DNA from: Betaproteobacteria bacterium
Lineage (GTDB): Bacteria > Pseudomonadota > Gammaproteobacteria > Burkholderiales > SG8-41
Assembly: GCA_025353085.1 (NCBI GenBank)
Contig: JANXRI010000097.1
Coordinates: forward strand, 1-15,461
DNA length: 15,461 bases
Reading direction: 5' to 3'
Shown here: in pieces, positions 1-6,841 of the stretch
How the letters are laid out: each line of letters starts with the position of its first letter
Numbering within the stretch: position 1 is the stretch's first letter
Position numbers and translations under genes: made by a program
Notes under the pieces: generated by a model
What the model saw: only the letters and a program-made list of their open reading frames with translations
The model's database searches: none
What the model was told of the DNA's origin: nothing

Positions 1-59
1 AGGTGCCGGGCTTGAACGCCAAACGTCATCTGGTTTTACTCAGCCCCGCGAGCGCCTGA
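1..59 (+). CDS. rsmG: RsmG (GidB) 16S rRNA m7G methyltransferase, C-terminal end only
   Basis: This is the 3' tail of a gene that begins before the window; the frame starts at base 3 and stops at TGA 57-59. The visible 18 residues read VPGLNAKRHLVLLSPASA, which matches the usual end of RsmG, where a VPGL/VPAL turn is followed by an RHLV strand. RsmG methylates N7 of a guanine in the 530 loop of 16S rRNA using S-adenosylmethionine. The stop shares its last base with the parA start (TGATG), so the two genes are probably translationally coupled. The order rsmG-parA-parB is common near bacterial replication origins and supports the call. With so little sequence, identification rests on the tail motif plus context. 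Confidence 0.72.
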   Translation, partial: VPGLNAKRHLVLLSPASA

Positions 60-832
60 TGGCGAGAATTCTTGCGATAACGAATCAAAAAGGCGGCGTC
101 GGCAAGACCACGACCGGCGTCAACCTCGCTGCGAGTCTGGCTGCGACGAAACAGCGGGTACTTCTTATTGACCTGGACCCGCAAGGCAACGCAACCATGG
201 GCAGCGGCGTAGACAAGCGCGCGCTCAAAGTCACGGTTTACCATTTGTTGTTAGGCGAAGCTGAAATCGGCGCGGTGCGCGTCAGGTCGACCAGCGGCAA
301 TTACGACGTGCTGCCGGCCAATCGCGAACTTGCCGGCGCCGAAATTGAACTGGTCGACATCGAGCGACGCGAAACGCGGTTGAAGTCGGCGCTCGCGCCG
401 ATCGAGAACGAATACGACTTTATCTTGATCGACTGCCCGCCGGCGTTAAATCTATTGACGGTGAACGGGCTCTGCGCGGCGCACGCGGTGCTAATCCCGA
501 TGCAGTGTGAATACTACGCACTCGAAGGCTTGAGCGATCTCGTGCAGACGATCAAGAAAATCCGCGCCAACCTGAACCCGCAACTGCAGATCGAAGGGCT
601 TTTGCGCACGATGTTTGATCCGCGCAACACGCTCGCACTTCAGGTGTCGGCCCAGTTGCAGCAGCATTTTGGCGATAAGTTGTACCGCACTGTGATTCCA
701 CGCAACGTGCGACTCGCCGAAGCGCCGAGTCATGGCCTGCCCGTGCTTGGTCTCGACCGAAATTCTAAAGGCGCGCAAGCATACCTCGCACTTGCCGGCG
801 AAATGCTCAATCGCGCCGCGCCAGCAATTTAA
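59..832 (+). CDS. parA: ParA/Soj chromosome partitioning ATPase
   Basis: ParA is a Walker-type ATPase that binds nucleoid DNA non-specifically as an ATP dimer and, with ParB bound at parS, moves the origin region apart before division. The 257-residue protein has the deviant Walker A motif KGGVGKTT (residues 11-18, with the signature first lysine K11), a Walker A' segment IDLDPQGN (37-44) and Walker B FILIDCPP (121-128). The C-terminal part carries the conserved stretch RNVRLAEAPSHG, typical of small chromosomal Soj-type ParA proteins that lack an N-terminal helix-turn-helix. The ATG overlaps the rsmG stop by one base, and parB follows after 8 bases, so the pair is one unit. No strong Shine-Dalgarno is visible; coupling to rsmG may supply ribosomes. 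Full length, no anomaly seen. Confidence 0.96.
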   Translation: MARILAITNQKGGVGKTTTGVNLAASLAATKQRVLLIDLDPQGNATMGSGVDKRALKVTVYHLLLGEAEIGAVRVRSTSGNYDVLPANRELAGAEIELVDIERRETRLKSALAPIENEYDFILIDCPPALNLLTVNGLCAAHAVLIPMQCEYYALEGLSDLVQTIKKIRANLNPQLQIEGLLRTMFDPRNTLALQVSAQLQQHFGDKLYRTVIPRNVRLAEAPSHGLPVLGLDRNSKGAQAYLALAGEMLNRAAPAI

Positions 833-846
833 ATGAAGAAATGGCT

Positions 847-1707
847 ATGGCTAAAATGAAAGGTTTGGGGCGCGGACTCGACGCGTTGCTCGGGGGCGAA
901 GAGCCCAACTCAGCGCGACCCGCGGCCGACCAGCAAGCTGAATTGATGGTCGATCTCTTACAGCCGGGTAAATATCAACCGCGCACCAGGATGAGCGAAC
1001 CGGCGCTCATGGAACTCGCCGATTCGATAAAGTCGCAGGGCATCATGCAACCCATACTTGTGCGACCGGTTGATGGCGGCCGCTACGAGATCATCGCTGG
1101 TGAGCGGCGCTGGCGTGCCGCGAAAATGGCCGGCCTGCGCGCAGTTCCCGCGCTCGTCCGCGAAGTTCCGGATAATGCTGCGCTCGCAATGGCATTGATC
1201 GAGAATATTCAGCGCGAAGACCTTAACCCGCTGGAAGAGGCCAACGGCCTGCAACGCCTGGTCACGGAATTCGGCATCACTCACGATAAGGCGGCCGAAA
1301 TGGTCGGCCGCTCGCGCAGCGCGGTAACCAACTTATTGCGCCTGCTCGCGCTGGCGGAACCGGTGCGTGAACTTTTGCAGCAGGGCAAGCTGGACATGGG
1401 GCATGCGCGGGCGTTGCTCGCGCTAGCCGGCATGCAGCAAATCGAAACCGCCCGCTTGATTGCGGATCGCGCAATGTCGGTGCGTGACACCGAAAAATTG
1501 ATTGGCCGGCTGGTAACTGGCGCCAGGGACAAAAAGCCGCGTCGAGTCAGTGATCGCGACATTTTGCGATTGCAAGAAGAACTCGCGCAAAAGCTGGGCA
1601 CGCCCGTGGCGATTAAAACGGGGGCGAAGAAGGGCAGCGGAAAATTGACGATCGCTTACAGCACGCTCGACCAGCTGGATGCCGTGCTTGCCCGTTTGAT
1701 GCGCTGA
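847..1707 (+). CDS. parB: ParB/Spo0J chromosome partitioning protein
   Basis: ParB binds parS sites, spreads along DNA as a CTP-dependent clamp and stimulates ParA. From ATG 847 the protein has 286 residues. It opens with MAKMKGLGRGLDALLGG, the usual chromosomal ParB N-terminus that contacts ParA. The CTP-binding ParB/Srx domain follows, with GERRWRA at about residues 85-91 and ENIQREDLNPLEEA at about 119-132. Next come a helix-turn-helix near 143-163 for parS recognition and a C-terminal dimerisation domain ending in LDAVLARLMR. An in-frame ATG at 841 is possible, but the only purine-rich stretch (GAAGAA, 835-840) abuts it, whereas 847 has workable spacing and the typical N-terminus. parA ends 14 bases upstream of 847. 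No parS site is evident nearby. Full length, no damage. Confidence 0.95.
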   Translation: MAKMKGLGRGLDALLGGEEPNSARPAADQQAELMVDLLQPGKYQPRTRMSEPALMELADSIKSQGIMQPILVRPVDGGRYEIIAGERRWRAAKMAGLRAVPALVREVPDNAALAMALIENIQREDLNPLEEANGLQRLVTEFGITHDKAAEMVGRSRSAVTNLLRLLALAEPVRELLQQGKLDMGHARALLALAGMQQIETARLIADRAMSVRDTEKLIGRLVTGARDKKPRRVSDRDILRLQEELAQKLGTPVAIKTGAKKGSGKLTIAYSTLDQLDAVLARLMR

Positions 1708-1734
1708 ATGGCGGGTGTTGCAGCGCAACGCGGA

Positions 1735-1764
1735 TTGACGCGCGAAGGCCACTTTTAGTACAAT
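1735..1764 (+). promoter_or_regulatory. Sigma70-type promoter for the atp operon
   Basis: TTGACG (1735-1740) and TACAAT (1759-1764) are separated by 18 bases; each differs from the consensus hexamers (TTGACA, TATAAT) at one position. It is the best housekeeping-type promoter I see in the window, and it sits in the 81-base gap between parB and atpI. Transcription would start near 1771, leaving a leader of about 18 bases before the GTG of atpI. The match is direct; activity is inferred. Confidence 0.75.
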
Positions 1765-1777
1765 CAGCGGGTTTGAT

Positions 1778-1781
1778 AGGA
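1778..1781 (+). promoter_or_regulatory. Ribosome binding site supporting the GTG start of atpI
   Basis: AGGA at 1778-1781 lies 7 bases before GTG 1789. No ATG in this frame gives a plausible AtpI N-terminus, so the Shine-Dalgarno supports a GTG start. Confidence 0.6.
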
Positions 1782-1788
1782 CCAACGG

Positions 1789-2169
1789 GTGGCTCATAAG
1801 ATCGCGAGCAAACCGCTTCGCAAAGTCCTGCGATGGCAACTGTATGCCACTGCAGCGATCGCGATGGGGGCGGGCCTTGTAGCGGGCATACATGGGGCGT
1901 TTTCAGCGGCGCTGGGTGGTTTTATAACTTGGGCGGCTGGGTTGGTCTTTGCGTTGCTCGTGTCAGGCAACCGGGTGCGATCCGCAGGAGAGACGCTACG
2001 TATCCTGCTACGCGCCGAAGCAAGCAAGATCATGCTGATGGTTTTCCTGTTGTGGCTGGTGATGACGACCTATCACGAAGTCGTGCCGGTGGTGTTTTTT
2101 GCGGCGTTTATCGTGGCAGTGCTCGTGTCGCCGGCCGCATTGTTAGTACGTGAAACTGAATTGGATTAG
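1789..2169 (+). CDS. atpI: AtpI, ATP synthase subunit I (assembly factor)
   Basis: AtpI is a small membrane protein encoded first in many atp operons. It is thought to help assemble the c-ring and is not part of the finished enzyme. The 126-residue product has a basic N-terminus (KIASKPLRKVLR) and four hydrophobic segments, at about residues 18-36, 41-60, 78-93 and 98-120, arranged as two hairpins. That is the usual four-helix layout and length of the family. Sequence conservation in AtpI is low, so the call depends on topology and on the position directly before atpB behind the operon promoter. Translation starts at GTG 1789 with AGGA 7 bases upstream. The stop TAG (2167-2169) is embedded in the Shine-Dalgarno of atpB, suggesting coupled translation. 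Confidence 0.9.
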   Translation: MAHKIASKPLRKVLRWQLYATAAIAMGAGLVAGIHGAFSAALGGFITWAAGLVFALLVSGNRVRSAGETLRILLRAEASKIMLMVFLLWLVMTTYHEVVPVVFFAAFIVAVLVSPAALLVRETELD

Positions 2170-2171
2170 GA
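2167..2171 (+). promoter_or_regulatory. Shine-Dalgarno of atpB overlapping the atpI stop; fixes the atpB start
   Basis: The atpI stop TAG runs straight into GA, forming TAGGA with the core AGGA at 2168-2171, 8 bases before ATG 2180. The alternative upstream GTG at 2150, inside atpI, has no comparable site, so 2180 is preferred. Confidence 0.65.
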
Positions 2172-2179
2172 ACAACGTA

Positions 2180-2983
2180 ATGGCGGCCGGCGCGGAGATG
2201 AGACCCACCGAGTACATCGGTCACCACCTGACCTTCAATACCCAGGCCATCGGCGACGGCGGCTTCTGGACACTCAATGTCGACACCATTGTCACCTCCG
2301 TGCTGCTCGGCGTCATCGGATTCGGCTTCATGTGGCTGGTGGTGCGCGGCGCCACTGCGGGCGTGCCTGGTAAGCGCCAGGCCTTCGTTGAGTTGATATT
2401 CGATTTCGTCGATGAGCAGGTCAAAGGCATTTTCCATGGCGCCCGCGGCTTTATCACGCCGCTTGCGCTTACGGTGTTCGTCTGGGTCCTTCTGATGAAC
2501 GCGATGGATTTTCTACCCGTCGATTGGGTCGCGCTCGGCACTCACCATGTGAATGAACACGGATTTCGCATCGTCCCCACGGCTGACGTCAACACCACGT
2601 TTGCGCTCGCGCTGTCGGTGTGGATGCTGATGATGTATTACACGATCAAGGTTAAGGGACTTGGTGGCTGGATACACGAACTCTTTTGCGCGCCCTTCGG
2701 TTCTAACCCGCTGCTGTGGGTATTCAATTTTCTGTTCAATCTGGTCGAGTATGTATCGAAGCCGCTGTCGCATTCGCTGCGGCTCTTCGGAAATATGTAT
2801 GCAGGCGAAATTATCTTTTTGCTGCTATGGATGATGGCAGCGACCAGCATCGCCGGCACCGTGTTCGGTTCGCTGCTGGGCCTGGGCTGGGCGATATTCC
2901 ATATTTTGATTGTCGCGCTGCAGGCTTATATTTTCATGATGCTCACCATAGTCTACATCTCGATGGCGCACGAAAGCCATTGA
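2180..2983 (+). CDS. atpB: F1Fo ATP synthase subunit a
   Basis: Subunit a is the membrane stator that forms the two proton half-channels beside the c-ring. From ATG 2180 the protein has 267 residues, close to the 271 of the E. coli protein, and begins with the family pattern PTEYIGHHL. It contains several long hydrophobic helices, including ITPLALTVFVWVLLMNAMD and the C-terminal WAIFHILIVALQAYIFMML. The essential arginine is present in LRLFGNMYAGE (R201 here, equivalent to E. coli R210), as is the downstream Q in ALQAYIF. The frame is open upstream to a GTG at 2150, but that would overlap atpI and add ten unconserved residues. The atpE gene follows after 46 bases. Intact. Confidence 0.97.
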   Translation: MAAGAEMRPTEYIGHHLTFNTQAIGDGGFWTLNVDTIVTSVLLGVIGFGFMWLVVRGATAGVPGKRQAFVELIFDFVDEQVKGIFHGARGFITPLALTVFVWVLLMNAMDFLPVDWVALGTHHVNEHGFRIVPTADVNTTFALALSVWMLMMYYTIKVKGLGGWIHELFCAPFGSNPLLWVFNFLFNLVEYVSKPLSHSLRLFGNMYAGEIIFLLLWMMAATSIAGTVFGSLLGLGWAIFHILIVALQAYIFMMLTIVYISMAHESH

Positions 2984-3015
2984 GCCTCCCGGCTTCACTT
3001 TAAACCCGTTCAAGA

Positions 3016-3020
3016 AAGGA
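3016..3020 (+). promoter_or_regulatory. Strong Shine-Dalgarno before atpE
   Basis: AAGGA at 3016-3020 is 9 bases before ATG 3030, within a 46-base leader that also contains an AT-rich CACTTTAAAC stretch. The c subunit is made in about ten copies per complex, and well-initiated atpE translation is known in E. coli; that this leader does the same is inference. Confidence 0.5.
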
Positions 3021-3029
3021 CAGAAGCAA

Positions 3030-3302
3030 ATGGACAAAATGCAAATGTTGGCGATGATTCAGGCTTACACCGGAATTGGCATCGGCCTGATGATCGGCTT
3101 GGGCGCGCTCGGCGCGTGTATCGGCGTCGGCATCATGTGCAGCCGCTTTCTCGAAGGTGCGGCGCGCCAGCCGGAACTCATGCCGCAATTGCAGGCAAAA
3201 GTATTTTTGCTGCTCGGCCTGATTGACGCTTCGTTCATTATCGGTGTCGGCCTGGCGATGTTCTTCGCATTCGCCAACCCGCTGCTGACCGTCGTCCGGT
3301 AA
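3030..3302 (+). CDS. atpE: F1Fo ATP synthase subunit c (c-ring proteolipid)
   Basis: Subunit c forms the rotating membrane ring. The 90-residue protein is a helical hairpin: a hydrophobic helix with a glycine-rich GIGIGLMIGLGALG pattern (about 10-36), the polar loop ARQPEL (45-50) that contacts gamma and epsilon, and a second hydrophobic helix. The proton-carrying carboxylate is D66 in GLIDASFIIGVG (E. coli D61). The residue matching the sodium-ligand glutamine of Na+-type rings is V33, so this looks proton-driven. The GACIG motif and the ANPLL tail resemble betaproteobacterial c subunits. C37-S38 replaces the glycine pair seen at E. coli positions 32-33. It has a good Shine-Dalgarno (AAGGA) and lies between atpB and atpF as usual. 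Confidence 0.97.
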   Translation: MDKMQMLAMIQAYTGIGIGLMIGLGALGACIGVGIMCSRFLEGAARQPELMPQLQAKVFLLLGLIDASFIIGVGLAMFFAFANPLLTVVR

Positions 3303-3339
3303 GCGCTGTAACAAAAGAGGGTCCCGGGAAGGGAATATC

Positions 3340-3810
3340 ATGAACATCAATCTGACGCTATTCGCGCAGGCGATTACCTTTTTTGCGTTCATTCTGTTCA
3401 CGGCGAGATTCGTGTGGCCGCCGTTGATGCGCGCGGTTGAAGCGCGCCAAAAACAGATCGCCGACGGACTCGCCGCCGCCGAAGAGGGCAAGCAGTCGCT
3501 TGAACTGTCGGCGAAGCAGGCCGATCAGGAGATCGCCAAAGCGCGCGCGCGCGCGGCCGAAATCATGGCACAGGCGGAAAAGCGCGTTTCGCAAATGATC
3601 GAAGAAGCGAAATTGTCGGCGCGCGAGGAAGGCAATCGCGAGAAAACCGCCGCCAAAGCGGAAATCGAGCAGGAGGTTTCGCGCGCCAAAGAAGCGCTGC
3701 GCTCGCAGGTGTCCCTGCTCGCGATCGCGGGCGCCGAGAAAATTTTGCGCCGCGAAGTCGATGCAAAAACGCACGCCGATTTGCTGCAGGCCGTTCAGGC
3801 GGAGCTCTAG
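3340..3810 (+). CDS. atpF: F1Fo ATP synthase subunit b
   Basis: Two b subunits form the peripheral stalk holding F1 against rotation. The 156-residue protein equals the E. coli length. It has one N-terminal membrane helix (about residues 4-25, LTLFAQAITFFAFILF), the conserved FVWPPLMRAVEARQKQIADGL junction, and then a long charged alanine-rich coiled coil to the C-terminus, ending in HADLLQAVQAEL, which binds delta. ATG 3340 has AAGGGA at 3329-3334. A run of seven GC dinucleotides (3541-3554) encodes A-R-A-R-A in the dimerisation helix. The gene sits between atpE and atpH with short gaps, and only a single b gene is present (no b' paralogue). Confidence 0.97.
   Translation: MNINLTLFAQAITFFAFILFTARFVWPPLMRAVEARQKQIADGLAAAEEGKQSLELSAKQADQEIAKARARAAEIMAQAEKRVSQMIEEAKLSAREEGNREKTAAKAEIEQEVSRAKEALRSQVSLLAIAGAEKILRREVDAKTHADLLQAVQAEL
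3541..3554. repeat. (GC)7 dinucleotide tract within atpF
   Basis: Seven uninterrupted GC dinucleotides encode residues 68-72 of subunit b (A-R-A-R-A). Such alternating purine-pyrimidine tracts can slip during replication. Here the reading frame is intact, and the amino acids fit the charged, alanine-rich helix. Confidence 0.85.
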
Positions 3811-3819
3811 TCCACGGCC

Positions 3820-4356
3820 ATGGCTGAAACGATCACCATTGCACGTCCCTATGCCGAGGCGGCTTTCCGGCTAGCGCGTGAGAACGCCGCGCTTGATCAA
3901 TGGTCCGGTATGCTGCGTTTGCTCGATCTCGTCGTGCAGGACGAGCGCGTTGCACGCTGCGTGGGCGATCCCAATGTCAGCGGTCGCGAGCTCGAAGGAT
4001 TGATTCTCGGCATTTGCGGCGAGCAACTCGACGGCGCCGGCCGAAACTTTGTGCAAGTGCTGGTCCACAATGACCGGCTCACCGCCGTGCCTGCGGTGCG
4101 CGCACTGTTCGAACAAATGAGGCTGGAGCACGAAGGCGTGCTCGAAGCAAAGATCCATTCGGCCTTCGCGATCGATGATGCGCAGGTGAACCAAATCGTC
4201 AGCAAGCTAGAGACTAAATATCAGCGCAAAGTGCGCGCCGAAGTCAGTGTCGATCCGCAGTTGATCGGCGGCGTCAAAATCGTGGTCGGAGACAAAGTCT
4301 TCGATGCGACCGTGCGCGGCAAACTGGACGCGATGTCCGCCGCGCTTACCCGTTAG
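3820..4356 (+). CDS. atpH: F1Fo ATP synthase subunit delta
   Basis: Delta caps the alpha3beta3 head and joins it to the b-subunit stalk. The 178-residue protein (E. coli 177) opens with TIARPYAEAAFRLA, the usual alpha-binding N-terminal helix, and ends with the conserved pattern DPQLIGGVKIVVGDKVFDATVRGKL, interrupted here only for description. ATG 3820 lies 9 bases after the atpF stop. I see no good Shine-Dalgarno at the right distance (GGAG at 3801-3804 is too far), so initiation may rely on coupling to atpF. Its own stop, TAG 4354-4356, forms part of the atpA ribosome binding site. Intact. Confidence 0.96.
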   Translation: MAETITIARPYAEAAFRLARENAALDQWSGMLRLLDLVVQDERVARCVGDPNVSGRELEGLILGICGEQLDGAGRNFVQVLVHNDRLTAVPAVRALFEQMRLEHEGVLEAKIHSAFAIDDAQVNQIVSKLETKYQRKVRAEVSVDPQLIGGVKIVVGDKVFDATVRGKLDAMSAALTR

Positions 4357-4359
4357 GAG
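4355..4359 (+). promoter_or_regulatory. Shine-Dalgarno of atpA overlapping the atpH stop; fixes the atpA start
   Basis: AGGAG at 4355-4359 includes the last two bases of the atpH stop TAG and lies 7 bases before ATG 4367. The frame is open upstream to an ATG at 4304 inside atpH, but that would add 21 residues unlike any alpha subunit, so 4367 is chosen. Confidence 0.75.
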
Positions 4360-4366
4360 TTTTCAG

Positions 4367-5914
4367 ATGCAACTTAATCCGTCAGAAATCAGTGAACTCA
4401 TCAAGAGCCGAATCCAGAATCTTGGCGCCACCACCGAGTCGCGCACGCAGGGCACGATCATATCGGTGACCGACGGCATTTGCCGCGTGCACGGTCTGGC
4501 CGACGTCATGCAGGGCGAAATGCTCGAGTTTCCGAAGAACACCTTTGGTCTGGCGCTCAACCTGGAACGCGATTCAGTCGGTGCCGTGATCCTGGGCGAA
4601 TACGAGCATATTTCCGAAGGCGATCCGGTGAAATGCACCGGCCGTATTCTCGACGTGCCGGTCGGCCCGGAATTGATTGGGCGCGTCGTCAATGCGCTGG
4701 GTCAACCGATCGACGGCAAAGGCCCGATCAACGCAAAGGAAAAAGACGTCATCGAGAAAGTTGCGCCGGGCGTGGTATGGCGCAAATCGGTGTCGCAACC
4801 GGTGCAGACAGGCCTTAAATCGATCGACGCGATGGTCCCGGTCGGTCGCGGCCAGCGCGAATTAATTATCGGAGACCGTCAGACCGGCAAGACGGCGGTG
4901 GCGATTGATACGATCATTAGTCAAAAAGGCAAGGACCTGTTCTGCGTATACGTCGCGATCGGCCAGAAAGCATCAACCATCGCCAACGTCGTGCGCAAAC
5001 TCGAAGAACATGGCGCGATGGCGTATACGATCGTCGTTGCGGCCACCGCGTCGGAATCCGCCGCCATGCAGTACATCTCCGCGTACTCCGGTTGCACGAT
5101 GGGCGAATACTTCCGCGACCGCGGGCAGGATGCGCTGATTATTTATGACGATCTGACCAAGCAGGCGTGGGCGTATCGCCAGATCTCGCTTTTGCTGCGC
5201 CGTCCGCCGGGCCGCGAAGCTTATCCGGGTGACGTCTTCTATCTGCACAGCCGCCTGCTCGAGCGCGCAGCGCGCGTATCCGAAGCGTGGGTCGAGCGCT
5301 TCACCAAAGGCGCGGTCAAAGGCAAGACGGGTTCGCTAACTGCCTTACCGGTGATTGAGACCCAGGCTGGCGACGTATCGGCGTTCGTCCCGACCAACGT
5401 GATCTCGATCACCGACGGCCAGATCTTTCTTGAAACAGATTTGTTCAATGCCGGCATCCGGCCTGCGATTAACGCGGGCGTGTCGGTGTCGCGCGTTGGC
5501 GGCGCGGCCCAAACTAAAATCATGAAACGCAAAGACGTCGGCGCCGGGGTGCGGCTCGCGCTCGCGCAATACCGTGAACTGGCGGCATTCGCGCAGTTTG
5601 CATCCGACCTCGACGAATCGACGCGCAAGCAGCTCGAGCGCGGCCGCATGGTGACCGAGCTCATGAAGCAGCCGCAATACCAGCCGCTCGCAGTATGGGA
5701 GATGGCGTTGACGCTGTTCGCGGTGAATAACGGCTTTTTCGACGACATCGAGGTCAAGAAGGCACTTAGCGCCGAGCGCTCGTTGCGCGATTACCTGAAA
5801 TCGAAGTACGCAGACCTCGTCAACAACATCGAGGCAAAAAAAGACTTGAGCGCGGATGACGAAAAGGCGCTTAAAGCGGCGGTTGACGACTGGAAGAAAA
5901 ACGGTAGTTTCTGA
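4367..5914 (+). CDS. atpA: F1Fo ATP synthase subunit alpha
   Basis: Alpha alternates with beta in the F1 head; it binds nucleotide non-catalytically and contributes a residue to the beta catalytic site. The 515-residue protein (E. coli 513) begins MQLNPSEISELIKSRI. Its P-loop GDRQTGKT is at residues 169-176, and the arginine finger is R376 in SVSRVGGAAQTK, both at the same numbers as in E. coli. Other family motifs visible include VGRGQRELIIGD, LRRPPGREAYPGD and ALTLFAVNNGFF. The start is decided by AGGAG overlapping the atpH stop. The last codons (K511-N-G-S-F-stop) fall in the first copy of a 31-bp imperfect tandem repeat that continues past the stop. Intact. Confidence 0.98.
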   Translation: MQLNPSEISELIKSRIQNLGATTESRTQGTIISVTDGICRVHGLADVMQGEMLEFPKNTFGLALNLERDSVGAVILGEYEHISEGDPVKCTGRILDVPVGPELIGRVVNALGQPIDGKGPINAKEKDVIEKVAPGVVWRKSVSQPVQTGLKSIDAMVPVGRGQRELIIGDRQTGKTAVAIDTIISQKGKDLFCVYVAIGQKASTIANVVRKLEEHGAMAYTIVVAATASESAAMQYISAYSGCTMGEYFRDRGQDALIIYDDLTKQAWAYRQISLLLRRPPGREAYPGDVFYLHSRLLERAARVSEAWVERFTKGAVKGKTGSLTALPVIETQAGDVSAFVPTNVISITDGQIFLETDLFNAGIRPAINAGVSVSRVGGAAQTKIMKRKDVGAGVRLALAQYRELAAFAQFASDLDESTRKQLERGRMVTELMKQPQYQPLAVWEMALTLFAVNNGFFDDIEVKKALSAERSLRDYLKSKYADLVNNIEAKKDLSADDEKALKAAVDDWKKNGSF

Positions 5915-5958
5915 TTTCTGATCTGCCAAAAACGGCAGCTTCCGATTTTTAAACTGCC
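5897..5958. repeat. 31-bp imperfect tandem duplication across the atpA stop
   Basis: Copy 1 is 5897-5927 and copy 2 is 5928-5958, directly adjacent. Aligned base by base they agree at 25 of 31 positions; five of the six differences are transitions. Both begin AAAAACGG and end CTGCC. Copy 1 carries the last five alpha codons and the stop; copy 2 lies wholly in the atpA-atpG gap. The junction creates a hairpin, CTGCC (5923-5927) with GGCAG (5934-5938) around a 6-base loop. GGCAG could instead pair with CTGCC at 5954-5958. Confidence 0.8.
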
Positions 5959-5977
5959 GATCTGATGGAGTATTGAG

Positions 5978-6841
5978 ATGCCGGGCTCGAAAGAGATCCG
6001 AACCAAGATCAAGAGCGTGCAAAACACGCGCAAGATCACCAAAGCGATGGAAATGGTCGCCGCCTCGAAAATGCGGAAGGCCCAGGCACGCATGCGCGCG
6101 GCGCGCCCGTACGGCGAAAAGATTCGTAACGTCGCCGCGCACATTTCGCATGCGAATCCCGAATATCGCCATCCGTTTTTGCTGGTCCGCGATACCGTTA
6201 AAAGAATCGGCATCATCATCATCACGACCGACAAGGGCTTGTGCGGCGGCCTTAACACCAACGTGCAGCGTTTGGCGCTGAACAAGATGAAGGAATGGGA
6301 AGCCGAAGGCGAATCGTTCGATGTGTGCTGCATCGGCAACAAGGGGCTGGGCTTCATGCAGCGCCTTCGCGCGAATGTCGTCTCGCAGGTCATCCAACTC
6401 GGGGACCGCCCGCAGATGGACAAGCTGATCGGCGCCATCAAAGTGATGCTCGACGGCTACACCCAGGACCGGTTCGACCGCGTGATAATTTTTTACACCA
6501 AGTTCATCAACACGATGAAACAAGAACCGGTGGCGGAGCAACTCCTACCGTTGACTGGCGAAAAGCTTGGCGCGCCCGAAGGTTCATGGGACTACATTTA
6601 TGAGCCAGAAGCCAAGGGCGTGCTCGATCAAGTATTGATGCGCTACATCGAAGCGATTATTTTTCAGGCGCTGTCCGAGAACATGGCCTCCGAACAATCG
6701 GCGCGGATGGTGGCGATGAAGTCGGCATCCGACAATGCGGCGAACGTCATCGACGAATTGACGCTGATTTACAACAAATCGCGCCAGGCTGCGATCACCA
6801 AAGAGTTGTCCGAGATCGTCGGCGGCGCAGCGGCCGTATGA
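5978..6841 (+). CDS. atpG: F1Fo ATP synthase subunit gamma
   Basis: Gamma is the central shaft that turns inside the alpha3beta3 head and is fixed to the c-ring. The 287-residue protein equals the E. coli length. The N-terminal helix carries the signature KEIRTKIKSVQNTRKITKAM (about residues 5-24), and the middle has the Rossmann-like ITTDKGLCGGLN motif near 82-93. The C-terminal helix has SARMVAMKSASDNA followed by YNKSRQAAITKELSEIVGG, the two most conserved stretches of the family. ATG 5978 has GGAG at 5967-5970, 7 bases upstream. A possible hairpin immediately follows the TGA stop. Gene order alpha-gamma-beta-epsilon is standard. Intact. Confidence 0.97.
   Translation: MPGSKEIRTKIKSVQNTRKITKAMEMVAASKMRKAQARMRAARPYGEKIRNVAAHISHANPEYRHPFLLVRDTVKRIGIIIITTDKGLCGGLNTNVQRLALNKMKEWEAEGESFDVCCIGNKGLGFMQRLRANVVSQVIQLGDRPQMDKLIGAIKVMLDGYTQDRFDRVIIFYTKFINTMKQEPVAEQLLPLTGEKLGAPEGSWDYIYEPEAKGVLDQVLMRYIEAIIFQALSENMASEQSARMVAMKSASDNAANVIDELTLIYNKSRQAAITKELSEIVGGAAAV

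Noticed and set aside
1715..1731. Inverted repeat GTTGC-AGC-GCAAC just after parB, as a possible terminator
   Set aside because: The loop is 3 bases, the stem only 5, and no T run follows; it is not convincing as a terminator.
2143..2157. ACGTGAAAC in the end of atpI, resembling one half of a parS site
   Set aside because: Only the right half matches; the left arm does not, and it lies in coding sequence, so it is probably chance.
6211..6226. CAT/ATC trinucleotide run in atpG
   Set aside because: It encodes the conserved hydrophobic I-I-I-I strand before TTDKG; codon choice explains it.
5345..6541. Long minus-strand open frame (398 codons) opposite atpA and atpG
   Set aside because: It lies opposite two clearly conserved genes and its product resembles no family; GC-rich coding DNA often leaves such antisense frames open.
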